From contig NZ_KE386491.1 in the NCBI RefSeq assembly GCF_000427405.1, positions 286,001 through 350,000 of the forward strand: a stretch of 64,000 bases of DNA. The letters run 5' to 3'. Positions 9,401-18,044 of this stretch are shown here, in pieces (position 1 is the first letter of the stretch; each line of letters starts with the position of its first letter). The position numbers were made by a program, and so were the translations under genes. Source of the stretch: Flectobacillus major DSM 103. Lineage in GTDB: Bacteria; Bacteroidota; Bacteroidia; Cytophagales; Spirosomataceae. Below the pieces are notes generated by a model, which was given only the letters and a program-made list of their open reading frames with translations, was not told where the DNA came from and ran no database searches.

Positions 9401-9500
9401 AAGCTCAAACTTTGGTAGTCAGGCATTAGGTGGTGGTGTTGACCTTGGGTCGTCGCCAGGTATTCGTCGTATGATGTTCCACATCACTGTTGACTTTTAG
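6471..9500 (+). CDS. SusC/RagA-family TonB-linked outer-membrane transporter
   Basis: 1009-residue TonB-dependent barrel that imports a bound nutrient together with its SusD lipoprotein lid. In order: a signal peptide ending near LTFAQ (residue 22), a carboxypeptidase-regulatory-like beta domain (VTGKVTDGKDGSPLPGVSIA), the plug starting at LSEVVVTGLATSVKR with the SusC signature GVSTLGASAAQPLFIVDGVY and ASAAAIYGTRANAGVVIITTK, and a C-terminal 22-strand-type barrel ending in an aromatic residue (HITVDF). The length is normal for the family. The susD-like gene starts 65 bases after the stop. No glycoside hydrolase or other substrate-revealing gene lies beside the pair, so the nutrient is unknown. 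Confidence 0.96.
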   Translation: MRKFLLLTVLLVIGHCGLTFAQDKVVTGKVTDGKDGSPLPGVSIAVKGTTKGTTSDGAGVFKVNAADNAVLIISFVGYSTQEIKIGNRSVVNASLFENVNQLSEVVVTGLATSVKRSNLANAVSTISGSQLTGTTSPITTDGALYGKMTGVNIQSNSSVPGGGFSMQMRGVSTLGASAAQPLFIVDGVYIDNSQFSNGRSQANKATGGSSSSPQDNNANRLADLNPDDIENIEVLKGASAAAIYGTRANAGVVIITTKRGKGGKTKISFGQDLGYSEAWRFYGGADWTAEKLTNYFSAADVPLLEAAKASGKYYNYEKEIYGGKGIIRNSRLSLTGGDDKTKFYVNGSLSDETGIIKNTGFTRASVRANIDHKITKWLDFGISTNYIFSNNDRGWTGNDNSNVNYGYSLAYTRPYINLYPDANGNYPDNQASVGENPLAIRDRAVNNQKVNRLLQGFNVNLRLLNRESTSLTVKFNGGLDYQNGFATIYLPSDLQSQRAEANPGFAQDTRTEVTNTNWQVAGVFTKSLMNSKLNLTTSAGVVSLSKDVRLTYTRGTGLPAGISNPGAAKVVSSIPEYQKNKDIGIFAQQEVNFNDQVIVAGGIRFDKSTLNGEFDKYYAFPRGSVAVNVSKFDFFKVDAINQLKFRLAYGETGGVPNWGIPFNQLLTVGTGGQGGLVLSTTGGNAKIKPETATELEGGLDFGLFNNRVTGEFTLYKKKVFDLIQPLTLAPTTGLTSIQTNLADLENVGMEISLGADIIRRENFTWFFRPMYWYNRSKITRLEIPERLTGGFGATFGQWRVKGPSNGVYYSPTEIVGQPRTDPADPTSWTSYGDQQPKFEMSFDNKITFLKNFEFSALFHWKKDYTIVSLSRVLWDEGGNTSDWNSTSLGLGSDGKPATGSNVVPNGIARQNVNGVGQEGYNPSLVSYLRLREVALYYRIPKATIKKAFAGVVENIKVGVSGNNVITWTNYKAGYDPESSNFGSQALGGGVDLGSSPGIRRMMFHITVDF

Positions 9501-9565
9501 TAGTTGAGGTATTTGACCAAACTACTTATTCAGTATCCATTTTTCTCAAATTTATTTTCAAGAAG

Positions 9566-10903
9566 ATGAAAACATACAAGTTTAAAATATATTGGGCGGC
9601 AACCATGCTAATGGCGGGTGTGTCCTCTTGCAGTGTGCTAGAAACCACCGAAGTTATTGACCCAAACAGTCCTAGCCTTGCATCTGTACAAAATAATGCT
9701 AGTAAAGCTCAACTAGATGCCCTGGCCGTTGGTCAGGTAGCTCGTGCACGTGATGGCTTGGCAACGTATTTGCAAGTAATTGGTACGTTGGGTAAAGAAT
9801 TATTCAATTTTAATACTACGGAGTCTCGCTGGATGACTGAGCTAAATGGCTTACGTCCTATCGACAACTCTGCTTTTTATAATGGTGCTACTACGGCATT
9901 TGGAGCTCCAGTGCGTCAGGCCAATGCTTTGATTGCATCTTTGGATAAGACTACTTCGGTAACTGAGCAACAAAAAAATGCTTACCGAGGCCTTGCCAAT
10001 ACTTTCAAAGGCCTTGCCTATTTGTATCAGCTTAATGTACAGTACAACAACGGAGTACGTCTCAACGTAGAAGACCCCTTGAAACCAAGTAAATTTGCTA
10101 CTTATACTGAATCATTGGCAGGTATCAAAAAATTCTTGGACGATGGTGCTACACAGCTAGATGCAGCAGGAACAGCATTCCCTTTTGTATTACCAGCGTC
10201 TTATGCAGGATTCAATACGCCTGCAACGTTCAAAAAATTCAATCGTGCGATTGCTTTACGAGTGGCTATTTACCAAAAAGATTGGGCAGGAGCCGCCGCT
10301 TTGTTGCCTCAAACATTTTTGGATGCCAATGCTGATTTTAACCTTGGCCCTAAACATGCCTTTAATGCTACTTCGCCAGATATTGGTAACCCATTATTGA
10401 ACACTTCGTCTGTTCGTGTGGTAGCTCCAGAAAAACTTGTAACAGATGCCGAAGCAGGCGACAAGCGTGTGGCTTCTAAGGTAAGACTATTGGCAAGTCC
10501 TGCTGAATATAGCTCGGGTGTAACCTATACAACCAAGTACATTTTTAATATGTATACGGCTCTTGACCAGTCGGTAGCTATTATTCGTAACGAAGAACTT
10601 ATTTTGATTGCTGCCGAAATTGCAGCCCAGCAAAACAGAAGCTCAGATGCTGTTGCTTACCTCAATATTATTCGTGCTGGTGCTGGCCTTGGAGCTTACA
10701 AAGGTGGAACGTCACAGGCTGACTTAATCAATGCTGTGTTGCATGAACGTTTATATTCGCTGTGGTACGAAGGTCACCGTTTGGTAGACATGCGTCGCTA
10801 TGGAAAAATTGCTGAGATATACTTGCCTGTTGCAGGTATGAAGGTACTAGAACAATTAGAAAGACCTGTGGCAGAAGTAAACTGGGATAAAGCTAATCCA
10901 TAA
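9566..10903 (+). CDS. SusD/RagB-family nutrient-binding outer-membrane lipoprotein
   Basis: 445-residue surface lipoprotein that caps the SusC barrel and captures substrate. The N-terminus carries a lipobox (LMAGVSSC, Cys22). The body is the helical TPR-rich SusD fold: NAYRGLANTFKGLAYLYQ is a typical TPR helix, and the C-terminal signature HERLYSLWYEGHRLVDMRRY is diagnostic of RagB/SusD. It lies 65 bases downstream of the SusC gene and ahead of a terminator, so the two form a bicistronic transport operon. It is slightly shorter than most SusD proteins (about 500-600 residues), as in compact SusD-like subfamilies. Substrate unknown. Confidence 0.95.
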   Translation: MKTYKFKIYWAATMLMAGVSSCSVLETTEVIDPNSPSLASVQNNASKAQLDALAVGQVARARDGLATYLQVIGTLGKELFNFNTTESRWMTELNGLRPIDNSAFYNGATTAFGAPVRQANALIASLDKTTSVTEQQKNAYRGLANTFKGLAYLYQLNVQYNNGVRLNVEDPLKPSKFATYTESLAGIKKFLDDGATQLDAAGTAFPFVLPASYAGFNTPATFKKFNRAIALRVAIYQKDWAGAAALLPQTFLDANADFNLGPKHAFNATSPDIGNPLLNTSSVRVVAPEKLVTDAEAGDKRVASKVRLLASPAEYSSGVTYTTKYIFNMYTALDQSVAIIRNEELILIAAEIAAQQNRSSDAVAYLNIIRAGAGLGAYKGGTSQADLINAVLHERLYSLWYEGHRLVDMRRYGKIAEIYLPVAGMKVLEQLERPVAEVNWDKANP

Positions 10904-10949
10904 TAGATACTAAATGTGAATATTTAGGTATTTATGCCTTTAATATTAG

Positions 10950-10985
10950 AGAGGGGTTGTTTGAAAAAACAATCCCTCTATTTTT
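10950..10985 (+). terminator. Rho-independent terminator of the susCD operon
   Basis: AGAGGGGTTGTTT at 10950-10962 pairs with AAACAATCCCTCT (one G-U pair) around a short A-rich loop and is followed by TTTTT. It lies about 45 bases after the SusD stop codon. Confidence 0.85.
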
Positions 10986-11336
10986 ATAGAAAAGAGCTTA
11001 TTTACTGTTTTTTCGGGTGTTTTCATATCAATAAGCCACTTTAATTCAAGTCTTTTTGCTAGATTTAACGAATGATTATTGTAATTTTACAGAGGATTGT
11101 AGAGGTTATTCGGCAGGTAGTTGGGTAGCCTCTCTTCTATTATCCGTTTATTTACTAAAACCATTTCTTTTTGCAATAATCTCAAAATAGAGTATAGAAT
11201 TTTGCATAATATCAAAGAAATTCCCCAAAAAGAGGCTTTTAGTCTTCTTTTTAAAGTGTTTTGTCGCATAGTATGTAAAAATTGAATGTCTCTCTCTATT
11301 TTTGTTACTGTCAAAAAGCAATAATCACTAAAAAGT
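10986..11336. other. Intergenic region with a candidate -7 element for the next gene
   Basis: This 351-base AT-rich spacer contains TATTTTTG at 11297-11304, an exact match to the Bacteroidota -7 element TAnnTTTG, 32 bases before the next start codon. I see no TTTG at the right -33 spacing. A minus-strand frame of 75 codons here has no recognisable features and is not called. Confidence 0.45.
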
Positions 11337-11813
11337 ATGTCAAAGTCTGCTCAACGTATTTTATTTGCTTTCTTGTGTTTAGGAATACTCACTGTATCCT
11401 TCGATTCTCTTGCTCAGTATGGTTATGGCGGTGGCTATGGTCGCCAAGGTGGTTTTGGTAATCGAGGTGGTATTCCTCAGGCTGGCCAAGGCGAAACTCG
11501 TCGTAGAGACGACGGAATGGACCCCGAAAAAATTGCTGAAGAAGATACTCGCTGGATGACCAAAAAGTTGAAGTTATCCGAAGAACAATTACCCAAGGTC
11601 GAAGACCTAAACATTAAATATGCGTTTCAACGGTTTGATTTATTTGAAGAAATCAAAAAAGCAACCAATAATGGAACAATGCCCCCTTCAGACGAAGTAC
11701 GCGTTAAGATTCGTGAAAAAATGCAGAAAATGAAAGTCGACAAGGACAATGATATGAAAGCCATCTTAACTCCCGAACAGTACGAAACTTACCAAAAGAA
11801 ACGTAAAGACTAA
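11337..11813 (+). CDS. Small periplasmic protein with LTxxQ-like C-terminus (Spy/CpxP-like)
   Basis: 158 residues. A signal peptide (FAFLCLGILTVSFDSLAQ) is followed by a short glycine/tyrosine-rich stretch (YGYGGGYGRQGGFGNRGG), then a charged helical domain. That domain has WMTKKLKLSEEQLPKVEDLN and ends in ILTPEQYETYQKKRKD, the paired LTxxQ-type motifs of the periplasmic chaperone Spy and its stress-linked relatives. In Bacteroidota many small proteins of this form are known only by similarity. The function is inferred as envelope-stress or folding related. It is monocistronic between two terminators. Confidence 0.65.
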   Translation: MSKSAQRILFAFLCLGILTVSFDSLAQYGYGGGYGRQGGFGNRGGIPQAGQGETRRRDDGMDPEKIAEEDTRWMTKKLKLSEEQLPKVEDLNIKYAFQRFDLFEEIKKATNNGTMPPSDEVRVKIREKMQKMKVDKDNDMKAILTPEQYETYQKKRKD

Positions 11814-11871
11814 TCGGAGTTGATAATGATAAAGATTTTTTGATTGAGAAGTTTAAAGAGGTTTATACAGC

Positions 11872-11906
11872 AAAGTCACCCTTAGTTTAGGGGTGACTTT
11901 CTTTTT
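11872..11906 (+). terminator. Rho-independent terminator after the Spy-like gene
   Basis: AAAGTCACCC at 11872-11881 pairs perfectly with GGGTGACTTT at 11891-11900, with a short loop and a following CTTTTTG run. Confidence 0.85.
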
Positions 11907-11984
11907 GTAGTAAATAGCGGCTAGGTAGGTTATGTGGAATATAATAAGCTAGGGTATTTGCTCATATCCCGAATTAGTGGTTTA

Positions 11985-12365
11985 TTATAATGTTTCGGCT
12001 AAAAATCTTTTGAATTCATCTTTATTTTCTTGCCAGATTTTTTCAAATACAACAATCTTATCTCTTAAATCGCTGTGGTCGTCAAACAACACTCTGTCGC
12101 CTGCGGGGTTTCCTTTTACTTTTTCACCCAAAGCATTATCCGATATCCTTAATTCATGCGACAACTCGTCGTTTACTTCGTCTTGTCGGATAAATACACT
12201 CTCAAAATGCCCTACCTTAATTTTAATTTCTTGTGCTGTGTTTTGTGCCGATACCGTTGCTAATTGCCCCTGAAAGGTTTTTAACTCATCTTTTACAAAA
12301 TCTACTTTACTTTTCCACTCGTTAATTTCACTATGTAATTCTGTAATATGTTTTTTGTTGCTCAT
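11985..12365 (-). CDS. Hypothetical coiled-coil protein
   Basis: 126 residues with no signal peptide, unrecognised. Residues 1-60 are a charged heptad-rich helix (ELHSEINEWKSKVDFVKDEL, then KTFQGQLATVSAQ), predicted coiled coil. The second half (KIKVGHFESVFIRQDEVNDE, later VLFDDHSDLRDKIVVFEKIW) is also helical and rich in acidic and basic residues. The start ATG at 12363-12365 is clear. An opposite-strand frame over the same bases is low-complexity and Ser/Leu-rich, as expected for an antisense shadow. The gene stands alone between convergent and divergent neighbours. The architecture suggests a cytoplasmic structural or regulatory helical protein, but no function is supported. Confidence 0.7.
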   Translation of the reverse strand: MSNKKHITELHSEINEWKSKVDFVKDELKTFQGQLATVSAQNTAQEIKIKVGHFESVFIRQDEVNDELSHELRISDNALGEKVKGNPAGDRVLFDDHSDLRDKIVVFEKIWQENKDEFKRFLAETL

Positions 12366-12853
12366 GGTTGTGACTGTTTTTTATGTTGGGTACAGATTAA
12401 TTATTATTTTAAAGTAAGGATTTTAAAATGAAGAATATTCTCATTTTCAGTGTTTTATAGAAAAATATTCCGCTGTTATCTGAAACAAAATTCAGCTATT
12501 TTTACGAACTTCTACATGATTTCCATCAGACAAATCAAAGACCTTACTCATATTTATTCCTGAGCAAATCCAAGTATCGCAAACCCTTTTCTTTGTAGCA
12601 TGATTTGCCCTGATTAGGACGGACAAGTAGGGTCAAAATATAAGTATTTAAAGATTATATTTACCTAAATAATGGAAAGGTAATACATGCCATAAAAGGA
12701 TGAGGAAATGTCTATTACAGGTAGTTTTTGGGTCGACTAATAGAGAAAGCCAGAGCCGATACTTTTGTGACAAACTAGGCCAAAAAATGCTTTGTATTCC
12801 TACCTCTTCAACACCGAATAATCACCCAATAATATAAAACGAAACCCAATTGT
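12366..12853. other. 488-base intergenic region without a recognised gene
   Basis: AT-rich spacer between the coiled-coil gene (minus) and the cytochrome/DUF1549 gene (plus). It contains TACTTTTG at 12760-12767, an exact TAnnTTTG match about 86 bases before the next start. A minus-strand 19-codon frame (MSKVFDLSDGNHVEVRKNS, roughly 12493-12552) reads like protein but is too short to call. It could be a gene remnant. Confidence 0.4.
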
Positions 12854-15800
12854 ATGAAAATTAGTCTCTTAACGAAATGCTATCTTGTGGTGTTACTGAT
12901 TGGTTTGGAAAGTTGTAAAAAAGACCAATTACCCGCAGAGTTAGCTCAATGGGAAGATAAACTTCCCGAAAAAATTGATTATAACGAGCATATAAAGCCT
13001 ATTTTATCGGATAGGTGTTTTAAGTGTCACGGCCCAGACAAAAATAAAATTGAAGCAGGCTTACAATTAGCCAATTTTGATGGTGCAACGGCTTCTTTGA
13101 AAAGTGGTAAAACCGCTATTATCCCGGGGAATATCAATAGGAGCGAGTTGGTTGAGCGGATTTTGTCGCACGATCCCGAAACGATAATGCCAACACCAAA
13201 GTCTAACTTGAAACTGACCGACGAAGAGAAGGCTTTATTGGTAAGATGGATTCAACAAGGGGCAGAATACAAAGAACATTGGGCGTTTGTAGCTATCGAA
13301 AAACCTGCTATTCCTTCAGTACAACAAACCTCATGGGTACAAAATCCTATCGATAATTTTATCTTGGAAAAACTCGAAAGTAAGAAAATTAAGCCTTCTC
13401 CCCAAGCCGACAAAGCTACATTACTTAGAAGGGTATCAATGGACATGACAGGCTTACCACCGACAGTCAAAGAATTGGATGATTTTTTACGAGACAAATC
13501 GCCAAATGCTTATGAAAAAGTAGTAGATAGGCTTTTGAACTCGCCACATTATGGCGAACGCCAAGCTGTAGACTGGCTTGATTTGGCCAGATACGCCGAT
13601 TCTCACGGTTATCAGGACGATGGTATGCGAAATGTATTTCCTTGGCGTGACTGGGTGATTAAGTCTTTTAACCAAAACCTACCTTACGATAAGTTTGTAA
13701 CTTGGCAACTGGCAGGCGACTTGCTTCCTCATGCTACTACCGAAACCCAAATGGCCACTTGTTTTTTACGCAATCATCCCCAAACACAAGAAGGCGGCGT
13801 TGTCGATGAAGAATATCGTACCGAATATGTACTAGATAGGGTAAATACCCTTGGAAAAGCATTTTTAGGGCTTACGGTAGAATGTGCCCGATGTCATGAC
13901 CATAAATATGACCCTATTGCTCAAAAAGAATTTTATCAGTTATCGGCCTTTTTCAATAGCAATAATGAGTCGGGGATTATTCCTTATAATGGAGAAGCTT
14001 CGCCTACCATTACATTGGCAACGAAGGCTACTAAGGCCAAACTACGATATATTCTTACCAAAATAGCTCCTCTCCAAAAAGCAATAGTACCACAGCAGCC
14101 TATCTACCAAAAGAACTTTGAAAACTGGATTCAGGTAGCTATTAAAACGCCTCAGCAGTTTGCCCAAAGTAACAAGGGATTAATTGCCGATTTTTCATTT
14201 GAGGGAAATACCCTTCGTCCAAATAAGCGTTTTGATAAAAAATTGAATAAAGAAATTACCGAAATGCTTCCTTTGGGCTATAAAAATGCAGCTATCGATA
14301 CCGTAGATGCTTGGATTGCAGGCGATATGGACAGAAAGCCAAGCTTTGTAAAAGGTAAAAAAGGCAGAGGTCTTAGATTTATGGGCGACTGCGGTATAGA
14401 TTTTCATAAATCCTTGGATTTTGAACAGGTTCAACCCTTTTCGGTAAGTCTTTGGATTAACCCCCTGAAAGTTGGCGAAAAAGGCCCCATTTTCAACTCT
14501 ACCAATGGTGAGTTTGAAGGGCATCGAGGGTATCGCTGTTGGCTTCTGCCCGATGGTACATTACAGGTAAGCTTGAGTTATGTCTGGCCAGCCAATTGTA
14601 TAGATATTGTAACTACCCAAAAGGTCAAATATCGGCAATGGCAAAATATCACATTGGTGTACGATGGTCTTGGCAAAGCAAAAGGAGTGAAGATATACCT
14701 CGATGGAAAGGAAATGCCTCGTCAGGTGCTTACCGACAACCTGAGTAAGTCGATACTGTATGGCGAAAATAAAAGCCATTGGGACAGATGGACAGATATG
14801 CCTTTTATGATGGGTAAGGAGTTTAGAGAAACACTGCAAAATTTGGCTATCGACGAGCTAAAAGTGTATAAACGACAATTATCGGCTATCGAAATTCAAG
14901 ATTTAGTGTATCAAAAAAATGCTATTTTATCGATTCTCCAAACTCCTCGAAATTGTTGGACAGCTTCGCAGACGCAGGATTTATTTACCTATTATTTACT
15001 AAACTTTGATCCTATTTATGACAAAAATACCCGTGAATTGAGCTACTGGCGTGACCAATTCGTACAAGTAAATACCGACAGGAAAGAAGTGATGGTTATG
15101 AGCGAACGCAAAATTCCTCGAAAAACCTATATCCTTAATAGAGGTGTGTATGATGCTTTGGGTGAGGAGGTTTCTTGGGGTACAATCAATAAGATTTTAC
15201 CTTTTTCCGACGATTATCCTAAAAACAGATTGGGTTTAGCACAATGGTTGCTCGATAAAAAAAATCCCTTATTTGCTCGTGTTGCTATCAATCGAATCTG
15301 GCAGAACTACTTTGGCTTTGGTATTTGTAAAACTTCCGATGATTTTGGTAATCAAGGCGAAATGCCTTCTCATCCTGCTTTATTAGATTGGCTGGCTACA
15401 GCATTTCGCGATTCGGGTTGGGATGTCAAGGCTATGCACAAACTAATAGTAATGTCGGCTACTTATCAACAAAGCTCAACCCAACGAGCCGATTTACAGG
15501 AAATAGATGCCGAAAACCGCTTATTGGCTCGTGGCCCAAGCTATCGATATGCCCATGAACAAATCCGAGATGCTATTTTGGCTAGTAGTGGCTTATTAGT
15601 TCGCAAAATAGGAGGCCCAAGTGTGTATCCTTATCAGCCAGCGGGTATTTGGGAAGCCCTAGCTACTCGAAATGTTACTTCTTATAAAATTCAGCATGGC
15701 GATTCTTTGTACCGACGAGGTATGTATACCATCTGGAAGCGTTCGTCGCCTCCTCCGTCGGCTATTACCTTCGATTCACCAGAAAGGTACTTTTGTGTTA

Positions 15801-16168
15801 TAAAACGCCAGAAAACATCTACACCTTTGCAGGCATTGGTACTAATGAACGACCCTCAATACAATGAGGCTGCTCGCAAATTGGCCGAAAGAATGCTCAA
15901 AGAAGGTGGTGCTACCATTCAAGATAGAATAACCTTTGCCTTTAAAGCTATGGTATCTAGGTATCCAAGTGCCAAAGAGGTACAAATTTTAACCCAATTG
16001 TATCAAGACGAGAAAAAAGACATAGAAACGCACCCTTCAAGAGCCAAAGAGTTGCTCAATGTAGGTGAGTCGCCTATCGACCAACAGCTTAATCCTGTAG
16101 AATTGGCTGCCAATACGGTTATAGGTATGACGCTCATCAATTTTGACGGAACAATTATTAAGCGATAA
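12854..16168 (+). CDS. PSCyt1-DUF1549-LamG-DUF1553 lipoprotein (planctomycete-type cytochrome c protein)
   Basis: 1104 residues. A lipobox at LLIGLESC (Cys21) suggests membrane anchoring. A c-type haem site follows at residues 55-59 (CFKCH), with a candidate distal Met in ETIMPTP, within the planctomycete cytochrome C (PSCyt1) domain. The PSCyt2/DUF1549 domain begins near residue 160 and includes WLDLARYADSHGYQDDG. A second CARCH motif lies near residue 344. A LamG/concanavalin-like insert covers roughly residues 443-690, with FSVSLWINP and VKIYLDGKEMP. DUF1553 (PSD1) closes the protein, with NRIWQNYFGFGICKTSDDFG. Such proteins are always paired with a DUF1501 partner, and here it starts 164 bases downstream. 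They are linked to breakdown of sulfated or other complex glycans in Planctomycetes and Bacteroidota, but the reaction is unproven. Confidence 0.93.
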   Translation: MKISLLTKCYLVVLLIGLESCKKDQLPAELAQWEDKLPEKIDYNEHIKPILSDRCFKCHGPDKNKIEAGLQLANFDGATASLKSGKTAIIPGNINRSELVERILSHDPETIMPTPKSNLKLTDEEKALLVRWIQQGAEYKEHWAFVAIEKPAIPSVQQTSWVQNPIDNFILEKLESKKIKPSPQADKATLLRRVSMDMTGLPPTVKELDDFLRDKSPNAYEKVVDRLLNSPHYGERQAVDWLDLARYADSHGYQDDGMRNVFPWRDWVIKSFNQNLPYDKFVTWQLAGDLLPHATTETQMATCFLRNHPQTQEGGVVDEEYRTEYVLDRVNTLGKAFLGLTVECARCHDHKYDPIAQKEFYQLSAFFNSNNESGIIPYNGEASPTITLATKATKAKLRYILTKIAPLQKAIVPQQPIYQKNFENWIQVAIKTPQQFAQSNKGLIADFSFEGNTLRPNKRFDKKLNKEITEMLPLGYKNAAIDTVDAWIAGDMDRKPSFVKGKKGRGLRFMGDCGIDFHKSLDFEQVQPFSVSLWINPLKVGEKGPIFNSTNGEFEGHRGYRCWLLPDGTLQVSLSYVWPANCIDIVTTQKVKYRQWQNITLVYDGLGKAKGVKIYLDGKEMPRQVLTDNLSKSILYGENKSHWDRWTDMPFMMGKEFRETLQNLAIDELKVYKRQLSAIEIQDLVYQKNAILSILQTPRNCWTASQTQDLFTYYLLNFDPIYDKNTRELSYWRDQFVQVNTDRKEVMVMSERKIPRKTYILNRGVYDALGEEVSWGTINKILPFSDDYPKNRLGLAQWLLDKKNPLFARVAINRIWQNYFGFGICKTSDDFGNQGEMPSHPALLDWLATAFRDSGWDVKAMHKLIVMSATYQQSSTQRADLQEIDAENRLLARGPSYRYAHEQIRDAILASSGLLVRKIGGPSVYPYQPAGIWEALATRNVTSYKIQHGDSLYRRGMYTIWKRSSPPPSAITFDSPERYFCVIKRQKTSTPLQALVLMNDPQYNEAARKLAERMLKEGGATIQDRITFAFKAMVSRYPSAKEVQILTQLYQDEKKDIETHPSRAKELLNVGESPIDQQLNPVELAANTVIGMTLINFDGTIIKR

Positions 16169-16332
16169 TCAACGGGCTAGGTTTCTTTTAAAACGAAGTA
16201 GGTTAGACGTGTTTTTGAATATAAAAATTTGAGTATTAGCTCTTCAATTTTCGTATTCAGTAATTATATCTTAATCAAACTAGACTTTTTGAGGGCAATG
16301 TGTTTTAGGTAATAATACAAACCAATCAGACA

Positions 16333-17784
16333 ATGAATACTAAGCAACATATACAAGATATAGAACGACAACTCAGCAGAAGAGATTTTTTGTTTCGTAC
16401 AGGTGGGTTGTCACTTGGTGCAATGGCCTTGGGCAATCTTTTTAACCCTTTCCAAAGTTTTAGTAATACAGCCAATACGCCCATTGGGCCACATTTTACG
16501 CCCAAAGTAAAACGGGTGATTTACTTGTTTCAGTCTGGAGCTCCATCGCAGTTGGAGTTATTTGACTACAAGCCCAAGCTTAAGGAAATGTTTGGACAAG
16601 AGTTACCCCCGTCGGTACGTGGAGGACAGCGGCTTACGGGGATGTCGTCTAATCAGAAGTCATTTCCTTTGGCTTTTGGTAAATTTGAGTTTGCTCAATA
16701 TGGTCAGTCTCGTGCTTGGATGAGCGACTTGTTACCACATCATCATCAAATAGCCGATGAGCTTACTTTCATCAAGTCGATGTACACCGAGGCTATTAAT
16801 CACGACCCTGCTGTAACATTTTTCCAGACAGGCAATCAGCAGGCTGGTCGTCCTTCTATGGGGTCGTGGGTTAGTTATGGTTTAGGCTCGGACAACCAAA
16901 ACTTACCAGCTTTTTGTGTGTTGCTTTCACGCTCTAACAACTACGACCAACCCCTGTATGCCAAGCTTTGGGGCAATGGATTTTTACCATCCGAGCATCA
17001 AGGTGTAATGTTTAGGGCAGGAAAAGACCCTGTTTTGTATCTGAATAATCCCAACGGAATGGATAGAACCTCACGAAGACGTATGTTAGACTATCTGGGG
17101 CAGTTGCATCATGAGCAATTCAAAAAAGAACACGATGCCGAAATCAATTCACGGGTAAACCAATACGAAATGGCCTACCGTATGCAGATGTCTGTACCCG
17201 AAACCTTAGACTTATCAAAAGAACCCGACTATATTTATGATATGTACGGAGCCGACTCTCGCAAACCTGGTACTTTTGCCGCTAATTGTTTGTTGGCCAG
17301 AAAATTAGCCGAAAAAGATGTTAAGTTTATTCAGTTGTATCATCAAGGGTGGGATCACCATAGCGGTTTGCCCGATAATATTAAAAAAATCACTAAGGAT
17401 GTAGACCAAGCTTCGGCAGCCCTAATCAAGGACTTGAAACAAAGAGGAATGCTCGACGACACCCTCGTGATTTGGGGAGGCGAATTTGGTCGTACTAATT
17501 ACTCGCAAGGCAAGCTAACCCCCGATAATTATGGACGTGACCACCACCCACGTTGTTTTACGATATGGATGGCTGGTGCTGGGATTAAAAAGGGTGTTTC
17601 GTTTGGTGAAACTGACGAGTTTGGATATAATATAGCCAAAAATCCTGTACATGTACACGACTTACAGGCCACGGTATTACATTTGATGGGTATTGATCAT
17701 GAAAAACTTACCTTCAAGCATCAAGGCCGTAGATATAGATTAACTGATGTAGCGGGCAAAGTAGTAAAACCTATTTTGGTATAA
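16333..17784 (+). CDS. DUF1501 protein with Tat signal (sulfatase-fold partner of DUF1549/1553)
   Basis: 483 residues. The N-terminus has a twin-arginine export signal (SRRDFLFRTGGLSLGAMALG), so the protein is folded before export to the periplasm. The body belongs to DUF1501, which has an alkaline-phosphatase/sulfatase-like fold. VIYLFQSGAPSQLELFDYKP, then the metal-site-like region LYHQGWDHHSGL, LVIWGGEFGRTNYSQG and GRDHHPRCFTIWMAG are its conserved blocks. No formylglycine CxPxR sulfatase signature is seen. It is the standard downstream partner of DUF1549/DUF1553 proteins and is followed by a terminator, so the pair forms one operon. Its enzymatic role is undetermined. Confidence 0.93.
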   Translation: MNTKQHIQDIERQLSRRDFLFRTGGLSLGAMALGNLFNPFQSFSNTANTPIGPHFTPKVKRVIYLFQSGAPSQLELFDYKPKLKEMFGQELPPSVRGGQRLTGMSSNQKSFPLAFGKFEFAQYGQSRAWMSDLLPHHHQIADELTFIKSMYTEAINHDPAVTFFQTGNQQAGRPSMGSWVSYGLGSDNQNLPAFCVLLSRSNNYDQPLYAKLWGNGFLPSEHQGVMFRAGKDPVLYLNNPNGMDRTSRRRMLDYLGQLHHEQFKKEHDAEINSRVNQYEMAYRMQMSVPETLDLSKEPDYIYDMYGADSRKPGTFAANCLLARKLAEKDVKFIQLYHQGWDHHSGLPDNIKKITKDVDQASAALIKDLKQRGMLDDTLVIWGGEFGRTNYSQGKLTPDNYGRDHHPRCFTIWMAGAGIKKGVSFGETDEFGYNIAKNPVHVHDLQATVLHLMGIDHEKLTFKHQGRRYRLTDVAGKVVKPILV

Positions 17785-17850
17785 CTATTTGGTATATTTT
17801 AAAGAAAAAAGCCTTTGGCCAGTTAGTTGAAATAGTATTTTATATTGAAT

Positions 17851-17896
17851 AACCTAAGCCTCTATTACTGAATATAGGCTTGGGTTTGAGGTTTTT
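17851..17896 (+). terminator. Rho-independent terminator after the DUF1501 gene
   Basis: AACCTAAGCCT at 17851-17861 pairs with AGGCTTGGGTT at 17876-17886 (one U-G pair), followed by a GAGGTTTTT run. Confidence 0.75.
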
Positions 17897-17976
17897 ATGA
17901 TTGATAATCAGTGGTTTAGTTATTGGTAAAGGCTAGCTAATACTCAAAAGGCCATATCGTAGTAATGAATTTTACT

Positions 17977-17984
17977 TATATTTG
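17977..17984 (+). promoter_or_regulatory. Candidate -7 promoter element for the small lipoprotein gene
   Basis: TATATTTG matches the Bacteroidota -7 consensus TAnnTTTG exactly and lies 60 bases before the start codon at 18045. No TTTG is visible at the preferred -33 distance. Confidence 0.45.
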
Positions 17985-18044
17985 TACTAAATCTAAAAAT
18001 TAGACGTTATCAAGGCGTTAAAACCCCAATAAAAAACATTTCTT

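Noticed and set aside
11087..11314. Minus-strand frame of 75 codons upstream of the Spy-like gene
   Set aside because: No recognisable motif, composition of AT-rich noise, and it covers the probable promoter of the downstream gene.
11977..12273. Plus-strand frame opposite the coiled-coil gene
   Set aside because: Ser/Leu/Asn-rich low-complexity product. The minus-strand frame has a clean start and heptad structure.
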